Source of the DNA: Phytophthora quininea
Lineage: Eukaryota > Oomycota > Peronosporomycetes > Peronosporales > Peronosporaceae
Direction: 5' to 3'
Length of the DNA: 64,000 bases
Assembly: GCA_011947345.1 (NCBI GenBank)
Contig: JAAVTG010000038.1
Coordinates: forward strand, 124,001-188,000
A program made the position numbers and the translations under genes. The notes under the pieces are model-generated. The model did no database searches. It was given only the letters and a program-made list of their open reading frames with translations, and was not told the DNA's origin. Of the stretch, positions 55,596 to 64,000 are shown in pieces (the first letter of the stretch is position 1; every line of letters begins with the position of its first letter).

Positions 55596-56872
55596 TTACT
55601 TCTTGGAGATCTTCTTTCCCCGCGTTTTCTTCTTCTTGGCTGGCGGCGTCGTGGTCTCGGGAGTCTTCTCCTCGATCTTTTTGCCTTCTTGGCCTTTTTG
55701 GGCGTCTCCTCTGATGTTCCCTCCACCTTTTTGGCCTTCTTGGGCTTCTTCGGCTCCTCCGCGGGCGATTCAGCCTTCTTGTGGGTTTTCTTCGCCTTTA
55801 TCGGAGTCTCTTCCTCCGCCTTCACGGATTTTTCCGTCTTGGTGGGCGTGTCCGTCTTCTTGTGGTGCTTCTTGGACTTTTTGGCTGCATTCTTCTTAGC
55901 CTGCTCCTTGGCTTTCTTTTCCTCTTTCTCTTGCTCTTCTTGGTCGGCAACGAACTCTTCAAGCTTCCGCTTCTTCAGGTTCACGGTCTTACCAATTGCC
56001 GGCAACTTCGCAAGCGGCGACAGAGAGTTGTAAATCGGCAGCGCGATCGAGTCGTTCGTCTTGAGACTGATCGACTGCACGCCGTTCCATCCCTTCGTAA
56101 CGAGTGCGGCACATCGGTTCATGCCGACCATGATGTTGTCCACGATCTCATCCACCGACATGTCCAAACGCGCGATTTTCACGTTGTTGCACACGCCTCC
56201 GTTGGCGTGGAACGGCGTGCGGTGGGTAGCACGCTTGAGGCTGAAGGACACGTCCTTGCGGGACACACGCACTGAGATGGGCTGCTTCTTCTTGGAGAAG
56301 AAAGTGTTGCCCAGAGGACCCTTGAGGTAGTTCAGGATGCGGTCGTCCGCCAGGAACATGTCATAGGCGGCAGCCAGCGCACGCTTGTCCTCGAAGCGGC
56401 CAAAGTTCTTGCGCAGCTTCTTGACGGCCATGACCTTGGCCAGTCCTGGCACGGGGTTCTCCTTGATCGCCTCCTTGATGCGCTTCTTGTCCTCGTCCTT
56501 GACAAACAGACAGAACTCGGCCGTCTCGTCGTGGATGGCATGAGGCAGGTCACTGCAGCGTAATAGACCACCAAAATGGTCAGAATTTCTTGCAAACAAC
56601 ATGAAAATGCAGCGCTCTGACTGCTGCACAGTATTGCAGGATTAACTTATACTGGGAACCAGCCAAACTCACATTGGAATCGGTTTGACTGACGCCTTGG
56701 CGGGCACCAGCTTGCGGGTGAGGATGCACGAGAGACTCACGGCCTCCTCCACCAGCGGCGTCTTGGCACGCTCCTCGTTCTGCTTGGCCACGAACGACTG
56801 CAGCGCCAACACGGCACGACGCACCTGCGCCTCGTCCAGCGGGTTGCGCAGCCCCTTCTTGATGTCGGTCAT
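55596..56872 (-). CDS. Ribosomal L1 domain protein, RSL1D1/Cic1-like, one frame break
   Basis: A nucleolar ribosome-biogenesis or regulatory protein of about 385 residues. Two exons, 56673-56872 and 55596-56552, with a 120-nt intron (GTGAGT to CTGCAG) that joins VKPIP to DLPHAIH. Start at 56872 (MTDIKKGLRNPLDE). The L1-like domain covers about residues 25-260: LPHAIHDETAEFCLFVKDEDK, FLADDRILNYLKGPLG, VSRKDVSFSLKRATHRTPFH and VTKGWNGVQSISLKT. The C-terminal third is a Lys/Glu/Pro repeat tail typical of nucleolar proteins. One base is missing in the T run 55678-55682; past it the tail ends KKISKK at 55596, otherwise it runs on to 55550 in an Arg-rich frame. Confidence 0.88.
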
Positions 56873-57094
56873 GGTTTCCTCCGTGAGCAATTGACAATTG
56901 AGATTGGCTGGCCACGGACGTGTAGGCATCAAATTGTGTTAAATCTAAATGGTTTACGTTTGATTTATGTTGTTTGTAGCTGTTTTAACATTACACTTGC
57001 GATTTAAGACGACGCCTGATTTACAGTTTAGAATTAGACCCGTTTGTTCTCTGTTACAGGACCACCACACTTTCTCTTTTGACATCCATCGAAG
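56873..57094. promoter_or_regulatory. Shared divergent promoter region
   Basis: Only 222 bases separate the start codons of the RSL1D1-like gene (minus) and the enoyl-CoA reductase gene (plus). The core elements for both must be here. CTCAATTGTCAATTG on the minus strand (near 56885-56905) is inverted-repeat-like, but no firm motif was assigned. Confidence 0.5.
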
Positions 57095-58131
57095 ATGCAG
57101 GTCAAGGTGATCCGCGCGGGCAAGAAGGCCAAGGACTACGGTAGCGTGAGCGTGGAGGGCTCGGCCCCCACCGTGGGACAGCTCAAGGCCGCGTTTGAGA
57201 AGCACGCGCGCGTGTCGCGCTTCCGTCAGAGCCTCAAGCTGCAGAGCGGCGACAACCTTGTGGTGCGTCAGATCTGCAGATTTTACAGATGACAGCATAG
57301 TAAAACGCTGTTTGACATTTAGCTTTAGAACTAGAATGATTTGATTGAGATATGCTAATCACGATCTTTTCTCGAAATGACCTGTAGCCGCTGACGGACG
57401 ACAAGAAGCTGCTGGTGGACTACGGCGTCAAGGACGGGTCCACGCTCGTGTTCCGTGACCTGGGCCCGCAGATCGGCTACCGCACGGTCTTCGTGGCCGA
57501 GTACTTAGGCCCGCTGCTCTTCGTGTTAGGCTACTACTCTCGCCCCGCTTTCATCTACGGCGAGGGAGCTGCCGCTCAGCCGTTCAACCAGACGGCGCTG
57601 CTTGGTGTCGGCTGCTGGACGATGCACTTCCTCAAGCGCGAGTTCGAGACCTTCTTCGTGCACCGCTTCAGCCGCCCCACCATGCCGCTCTTCAACCTCT
57701 TTAAGAACTGCGTCTACTACTGGTCGTTCGCGGCCGTGGTGGGCTACCCGCTGTGCCACCCGGCGTACACGGCTCCCACGTCTGCACTGCAGGTGCAGGC
57801 TGGTCTGGCGCTGTTCGGCGTCTCGGAGTTCCTCAACTTGTGCGTGCACGTGCAGCTGCGCAACATGCGCCCGGCCGAGGGCTCCAAGGAGCGTCCGATC
57901 CCTAAGGGACCGCTGTTCGCGCTGGTGTCGTGCCCGAACTACACGTTCGAAGTGCTGGGCTGGGTGGGCTTCTCGCTCTTCACGCAGGTGGCGGCCAGCT
58001 ACGTGTTCACGGTGGTCGGCTTTCTGCAGATGGCGGACTGGGCCATGAAGAAGCACCGCGGCTACCTGAAGTCGTACGGAGACGCGTACAAGAAGCTGCG
58101 TCGCAAAGCGATCGTGCCCTTCATCCTGTAA
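57095..58131 (+). CDS. Very-long-chain enoyl-CoA reductase (TECR/Tsc13-like)
   Basis: Catalyses the last step of the ER fatty-acid elongation cycle. Exons 57095-57262 and 57388-58131 with a 125-nt intron (GTGCGT to CTGTAG), phase 0, join GDNLV to PLTDDKKLLVDYG. The 303-residue product has the family's N-terminal ubiquitin-like domain (about residues 1-80: MQVKVIRAGKKAKDYG, GVKDGSTLVFRDLGPQIG) and a polytopic steroid-5-alpha-reductase-type domain (YLGPLLFVLGYYSRP, MHFLKREFETFFVHRFS, FVSCPNYTFEVLGW-like segment, HRGYLKSYGDAYKKL). The conserved HFLKRE and PNYTFE segments are present. Length matches human TECR. It is intact. Confidence 0.94.
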
Positions 58132-58757
58132 GGTGGGTCGTGTCTGAGCGGATCCATGAGAGCGCATAGGTTCTGAAGGCTCGCAATAGACAACAACGGC
58201 TGCTGTTGACTGTTGAAAAGTCATGTGGTCAAACGAACTCTTTTTTGATGAAGATTAGACGCTTTCATTGGAATGGTGCTTCTTCATTACTTGTACTACA
58301 TCGGTATGGGCTGCTACTCTTACTAACGCTTGTGGATAATTCTTTGCTTTTTGGAAGAGGACATAGCGCCTTGACTCACTCCGCAACGTCCGCTTTTTCC
58401 AGTGGTAGTAGCAGCGTTAACTGTTCTTCTTTGTCCTTAGAGATGACGAGGAGGTACTTGAAAAAGTAGTAGAAAGCCACTGCTTTGGCCAAGCAAATGC
58501 CAACGCACCCCACTCCGCCTGCTCATTCTCTGCGTAAGCGACCAGACCGCAGCGTATTAAATAATAACACACACACAATACGTTTAGAGAACCCATTCTT
58601 GTCTGGGAAAGACAGAATGCAGAATGGATTAAGAGTATTGGTCCTTCAACTGCCTTGTCATTGCCTTTCAAAACTACGGTAAGTAAAAGAAACTTCTTCT
58701 GATCACCAGCCCTTCCATTATACGCTCCGGAACACGTTTAAACATCTCCACTGTTTA
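58132..58757. other. Convergent intergenic region
   Basis: About 625 bases between the reductase stop and the PLAC8 stop. Only short frames, no recognised feature. Confidence 0.45.
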
Positions 58758-59750
58758 TCAGAAGGTATATCCTTGCAGCGTCGCTCGCGGTGTAATGGCA
58801 CAGGTGCCGACCTCGAAAGACTCGGCATGGTCGGCCATTTGCGCGATGGCGCAGCAGCTGCAGAAAATGGAGGTGAACATGTCCTCCAGGATCGAGCCCG
58901 GGATCGAGAAGAGGTAGCGCATGCGGTACCGCACGCGGATAGTGAAGAGCACCGCCAGGATGATCGCGATGGCCATGAGCGTCGTCTCCACGTCAATGTT
59001 GGTGGCGACCGCAATGATGACCAACAGGTACGTCAAGACGTGCCCCGTGAACACGACGTAGTAGTTGGCGATGCCCAGACGCGCGCAGATCTGCGCCACC
59101 GAAATGCCGGGGCACACGAACGACATGAAGGCTGAAGGAAAATAGATACTCTGTTAAATTACTGCTGGGGATACATATCGTCGTGTACAGCTCACCATTC
59201 GGGACGCAGGTCTGGTAGCATCCGAAGAGCGGACTCTTCCATTTGCCGACCACAAGGCCGTTGTGGTCGACTCCTTCGGCGGCAGGAGTCGGTCCCATGG
59301 GGACATTGGGGTCGGTGGCTTTGGTGGCCATGACGTCGCGAGGGTGTTTTACAGGTCGATCGCTGCACCACAATTCCCAAATGAGCGGTGCAGCATGAAG
59401 GATATCTTCCACGGCGACGGTTCCTGTCGGTCGCGGATCCAAAAGTTTGGACGGATCGGATCTGCTCAGTGCCCTTTCAACGTCTTGACGGCCGTGAAGG
59501 TTATGTTCGGAGAGGCCAGACGCTTCCTCGACAGAGTTCGCGGCAGTTGAGCTTGGGCGGTGGTCGGCACCACGACCTGGTCGAGTGACAGACCCACACC
59601 CTCCTTGTCGTCCCCGTCGACAGTGTCGTCGTCGTGGTCGGCGTTGGGGTTCAGCAATGAGAACCGGTCTTCCAGACTCGTGTCGTTGGCCTGAAACGGA
59701 CTCTGCGCGGCCATCGCGGCGAGGTCCAACGAGCCGAAGTTGCGCTTCAT
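58758..59750 (-). CDS. PLAC8-family protein with acidic N-terminus, one frame break
   Basis: Exons 59196-59750 and 58758-59131 with a 64-nt intron (GTGAGC to CTTCAG). The ATG at 59750 starts MKRNFGSLDLAAM, followed by an acidic stretch (NADHDDDTVDGDDKEG), a linker, then the PLAC8 region: GKWKSPLFGCYQTCVPN, FMSFVCPGISVAQICARLG, two hydrophobic segments (YYVVFTGHVLTYLLVIIAV and the next), and a Cys-rich end IFCSCCAIAQMADHAESFE. One base is missing at about 59484-59485; adding it joins NITFTAVK to VERALSRSDPSK. PLAC8 relatives act in cadmium resistance, cell-size control or calcium entry in other eukaryotes, but the role here is unknown. It is the intact paralogue of 35547-36142. Confidence 0.85.
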
Positions 59751-60689
59751 TGTGCGGTCGATAGCAGAAAGCAGAATGCCAGCGTTACTTCCGTTTGGTT
59801 GGATTGTGGCTCGACGACGGCGCCTGGCGGATTTGAAGACTCGTGGCTTCCTGGCTCCCTGACGTCTTGGCCCGCTGGCTTCCGCTTAATCTCGCCTGTT
59901 GGGATCTGCTCGACCGAAGGACCGGTGAAGGCGTGGGGTGGCGTTCGGCTTCGCCACTCGCGGTGAACGGCTTGTTTCTAGCTGCTGCAAGTTGAACGCG
60001 ATAAACGGAGCAGGAACGGCAACCACGTGCGGCAAACCGTAGACAAGGCGAGCGAGGAACCACGAGACCCGTGACTGTCACAGGCAGAGGTTCGGATTAG
60101 CGGGAAAAATCGAGTATTAGGATTATTGATACAAGTACTGCTACTGATATTGATACACCGCGATACTTTTGAAAAATTGAGAGCCCTGTAGTAGTATTAG
60201 TCAAATTGTATTAATACTTCGATGATACTTTGAGCAATCGAGCGGTGAAACGTCTGAAGGAATTGTTTCGGAGACGAGCGTCAAGAACCTGTGATTTTAT
60301 TAATAGCAGTGAAGACTTGTCAGGTGTTTGTGACTCAAGAATGTGTACAGGCGCGCTCGAACTGGTCATGGCTCGTATAAAAGAACTGGATGGCCGCCCA
60401 GAGATGGTGTGCAACATCTGATAAGTTTCACTATAGCTAACCACCTCATACTCGCCCGTCCTCGAAGTGACTTCCGATTGCTTGGTTTGTTGCTGCGCCA
60501 CCGCTAGAGCAGCCGCAAGACACGCAGCTCCAGGACCCACAGCCGACGCGGTAGCCCCGAACCTGAACACAACGTCGCCACCACAAGAAGCAACGCCGCT
60601 CGCGCCGAAGGGAGTCCTACCACAACCACAGGGAGCCGCCACCACCACCGCCAGCCCAGAAAGACGGCAGCGAAGACAGTGCCGCCCAC
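59751..60689. other. Intergenic; AT-rich block at 60110-60240
   Basis: A 98-codon minus-strand frame at 59785-60081 has no recognised domain. 60110-60240 is rich in GATAC and TATTAATAC motifs that recur at 60975-61130, which may mark a small repeat element around the kinase fragment. Confidence 0.4.
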
Positions 60690-60803
60690 GACGACACGGT
60701 CGGAAGCTACGCCGGCAAACCTGGCGAGTGCCTTCTCAACCGCTACAAGATCCTAAGAGAAGCAGGTCTGGGCACCTTCGGCCGCGTTCTCGAGTGTCTT
60801 AAG
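60690..60803 (+). pseudogene. CLK/LAMMER-type kinase N-lobe fragment
   Basis: About 37 codons encode the start of a dual-specificity CLK-type kinase domain: a short acidic lead, then LLNRYKILREAGLGTFGRVL, containing the Gly-rich ATP loop (GLGTFGRV), then EC. Homology stops at about 60803, and no catalytic Lys, HRD or DFG segment follows. Upstream low-complexity Arg/Pro/Thr sequence from 60530 may belong to the same parent gene. The fragment is a partial duplication of a kinase located elsewhere. Confidence 0.6.
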
Positions 60804-63018
60804 ATTTTGCACTTCACAACTCAACTACTAAGGGTTCCAAAAGAGGCGAGTTTTCGTTGCCTATTCACATTTCATTATCAATTCACCTTTAAAGGTCGCA
60901 ACTGATAGGAATTTGCATTGTGCGAGGCCCTGGGCACGTAGATCACCTCCCTGATCGGCCTCATGAATTGGACTTACAAAGTATTATCAAGAGTAGTAGA
61001 TGTAATACAAAAAGCTGTATCGATATTACCGATATTAATACAAATACTTTCGACAGATATGCTCGTATTAGTATTACTATTTCAAAGTATTGTATTTGTA
61101 TTGTATTACCGAATAATACAATACTTTGGATAATCTGAACCTCTGGTCACAGGCGGCGGTGAATCTCGTCGCTTTGGAAACATGTGCATTGCTGCACCGG
61201 TGTCGGTCATTGGCAGTCTGCCGCACGTGGGTGAAGGTGCCCGGAAGATTGGGCCCGGTCTGCTTCCCGGCGATCCCTGTGGTGATTCGCAGTGTACAGT
61301 GTCCAGGGAAATGATTCTCCACGCTGACAGCGTGACGCTGTCGATGTCCGGAACCGGTTTTCAAGACGCAGATATACAGATTGAACTCCATTGGTGTATT
61401 TCCAACGACTTTTCTAGCAACCACCGGTTATGTTGTTGACAGATTCTTTCGTGGAATGCTGTGAGAGGCGGACACTTGTCATCACTAGAGCGGCCGGCGC
61501 GACGGCAATGACGTTCTCACAGCCACGGTCTCAACCACGATGATCTTCCTCGTAGCACGGACGCAAATTCGAACGCTGTGCAGACTGAATGAGTGAATTT
61601 GAGCCTCAAGAGAGCACTGCAGCGACCCGCGTAATCAGAGCATACAACCCACGACGAACTGCTTTCCATCGGAGAGTTCTGCCATTACCGCACGTACTGC
61701 TGGTACTATACCCTTTTCCAAATCAAAAGCACAACTACGTATCACCGGCACCCTTGTTACCTCCGTGAGTTCCAGAAGCATCAGCTGATGATACTTTCAT
61801 ACTTGGCGTTCTCCAGCTTCCAAAAACAACTCCACAAACTCACTTCGCATACGCTCCGTTGCACGTCGTATGAGTTGCTCCTTCACCGACCTCTGCAACA
61901 GCGGACACGGTCCAAGCAACACTGTCCCCATCACTTTATGAACCTTTGCCGGCTCCAATCTTTTATTCATCACAACTCTGCCAGACTCTGCAGAGCTGTA
62001 GCGCTCGACACACATGTGCGAGGTGAAACCCTTGGTGTACAGCGTCGCCCAGTTTCCTGCAAGCTCAAACACGGCGGAACTCACTGTTCGTTACTGGTGC
62101 CAATGTGATTAAACTATTGAGCGAGTGTAACATTTGCACACCGACCCTGATCCTCCAGTCCGTAGCAGCTCTCAATTGGTGCGTACAACCCCGCGTAGCA
62201 AAGCCAACAGACTCGGCAAATGAGTTATCAGTTAGTTCTCTTGATTGTCATCAGCAGGTCCGCTCTCTCTATTGGTGGCCATGTTGAGCAATATCTCCAG
62301 CGTTTCAAAGACCAAGTCAAGTCCAACATACCAAATAAACGTCAAAAACTTCTTTTATAACATGCGTCGATAACAGACATGGAAATTAGGGCCACAACTC
62401 ATGAAACAGCTCCAACGAAAAGGCTTTAGATTTATAATCTACAAGATTAAAAACGAAGGCTGGTTCCTTGCGACGGCCTTCGAAGCACACCCAACGCTCT
62501 CGAGAAACACAGCGAATAACCAGATTCCAGACCAACGTACGTGTACAATCTTTGCCTACTGGAGGTAAGACTTTGCTGGAAATGTGGTTTTTAATCGAGG
62601 TGCTGTAGCGAAAATTGTGTTGGCCCTCCTGCTCTCTAGCGGTGGGTTCTTCTAGCGTTGCCCTCACAATTGCTGAATTCCATCCTTTAGTCGGTGAGCG
62701 TTCACGCACGCTGGAAGATTTTGAACCCGGTTGTTGACGAGGATACACATACAGAACAAGATGCAACTGCAGCTGTAGCTGCGTCACGTGAAGGTCATGT
62801 TTCAAGTGAATTTAATTTTTCGGTTCAATGGCTTGGTAAGAAATGAAAGTGGTAATATTGATATTACTAATGCAGCTGCAGTGCTTAATTCTTCCTCTGG
62901 CTTGACATAACCTGTTGATAGCCTCCGTACTTCGACGACAGGACAGCAGGGGAACACTACTAATTCGATCAGCGGCTAAAAGTACACAGGACACGATAGA
63001 GACAAGGTAATCACCAAA
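60804..63018. other. Repeat-like and unassigned sequence
   Basis: 60975-61130 is an AT-rich block with many AATACTTT/GTATTA motifs. A 96-codon minus-strand frame at 61797-62084 (VVMNKRLEPAKVHKVMG) and a 140-codon frame at 62386-62805 have no ATG-supported start or domain I recognise. No RNA gene was seen. Confidence 0.4.
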
Positions 63019-64000
63019 ATATACCACTGCCGCAGTCACTATCGAAGTGGTAAATGCAAGGGGCGATGTGAATACTTACAAGAGCATGGCCTATACACAA
63101 AATTTGTGCCTCACACGTGTGGACGTTCAGCGGTTCCCGATAGCTCTCAAACCCGCAGAACAGAAAGCAACGTTGCTGAAGAAATGAAGAGAGAGGTGGA
63201 TCGCTTGGCGATAACTACTTCTGCCAACAGAAACGAAATTTGGGATTTTATCCGTGCTCGCTTTTACGACAATTTTAATACAATGATACGACTATGGCAT
63301 TTTCGAGATTGTCCAAGGAAGAAATTAAACGCCGTGTGAATCGTACAGGAGCAGAAGAATTTGGAGGATCTGTGTATGGTTAAATCGAAGTTTCTTCATG
63401 GTCCCAGGTTCTCAATGACGATGGAATCTCCGCCCAAACCAATTTCCTGCTCTTTCGTTGTTCCTGCTATGACAAATAAGTAATCTCGACAGCGTTTACT
63501 TGGCTGGGCCACCTGGTATTACTGAACATTCTCAATCACACAAAGAATGATGTTTTCATGGATGGCGTATGCATTTTTTGAACCTCAGTGCAAAATTGCA
63601 ATGAGATGTGAGGTTTTTAACATGCTCACTGTTATTCCACAAAGCAAACTTAAAAAGCAAGGAGTGAGATCGGTGAAAAATAAAATTACAGCTGGTTGTT
63701 CGGCGGGAAATATTGCAGTTTCCCCCAAAAAGTGGAAGCGCTTCTGGCAATATTTCTCGAGAACCTGGACTGTCAAATTCCCTCCATTGTTGTGGAACGT
63801 GGAACCGCATGCAAAAAAGCAGTCAACCGCACTAACAATCCCTTAGAGCGTTTTTACCGGGAGATGAATTCTGTCTTGTCAAAGCCTTATCCTAATCTAA
63901 CGGAGTTTGTGGTTGACTTAGAAAAATTAGCGAGACGGTATGGGTACCTCAAGGCGGATATCGAAATTGGAAGAGCATATGCGCCAACACGCCTTCCGAT
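63019..64000 (+). pseudogene. Mutator-like (MULE) transposase relic, continues past window edge
   Basis: The N-terminal zinc-finger-like region is visible from 63022 (YHCRSHYRSGKCKGRCEY, then PHTCGRS), followed by a helical region (NEIWDFIRARFYDNFNTM) and EEIKRRVNRTGAEEFGG in another frame. The core with the first catalytic Asp residues is missing or unreadable. The end of the transposase reappears at 63600-63990: FNMLTVIPQSKLKKQGV, FWQYFSRTWTVKFPPLLWN, NRTNNPLERFYREMNS. Stops and frame shifts are frequent, so it is not functional. Its right end lies outside the window. Confidence 0.7.

Noticed and set aside
1..64000. CRISPR arrays, RXLR effectors, rRNA genes
   Set aside because: No spaced direct repeats, no secreted ORF with an RXLR-EER arrangement, and no rRNA-like sequence were seen.

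Overview
The window is nuclear DNA of an oomycete, most likely a Phytophthora or close relative. The evidence is compact genes with 57-125 nt GT-AG introns, oomycete-type initiator motifs just upstream of start codons, Crinkler (CRN) effector sequences, Crypton tyrosine-recombinase elements and plant-type DD39D mariners. Species cannot be fixed from sequence alone.

Layout. 1-19.9 kb is gene-dense and mostly conserved: two MNN1-type mannosyltransferases, an old yellow enzyme, two tandem F-box/macrodomain proteins, acetylornithine aminotransferase, a CDT2/DTL WD40 protein, a heat shock factor, queuine tRNA-ribosyltransferase, COX6B and a C2-domain protein. 20-34.5 kb is an effector and transposon island: a decayed CRN, a second CRN cut in two by a 1.7-kb mariner, two broken Cryptons, a tRNA-like SINE head, and a 2.03-kb element with ~340-bp terminal inverted repeats that carries a CRN N-terminal header and splits another gene. 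34.7-43.3 kb holds a full ABCB-type transporter plus an inverted, internally deleted copy of the same locus, a PLAC8 gene with an in-frame stop, a 70-residue protein and a secreted-type papain-family protease. 45.5-50.5 kb is a coding region split by a young, non-autonomous LTR retroelement. 50.7-59.8 kb is conserved again: glutamate synthase large subunit, an RSL1D1-like nucleolar protein, very-long-chain enoyl-CoA reductase and a second PLAC8 protein. 60-64 kb holds a kinase fragment and a Mutator-like transposase relic.

One technical fact governs interpretation. At least fifteen otherwise well-conserved genes are broken by single-base shortages inside homopolymer runs, including four breaks in glutamate synthase alone. 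This looks like sequencing or assembly error rather than mass pseudogenisation. I therefore annotate those genes as single CDSs and mark the break positions. In contrast, the two in-frame stops (PLAC8 at 35.88 kb, Crypton at 29.50 kb) and the three transposon insertions cannot be explained this way.

Functionally, the conserved blocks cover secretory glycosylation, arginine and glutamate metabolism, ubiquitin-linked control, stress transcription, respiration, ribosome biogenesis and fatty-acid elongation. The island between them has the repeat-rich, effector-bearing character described for Phytophthora genomes.
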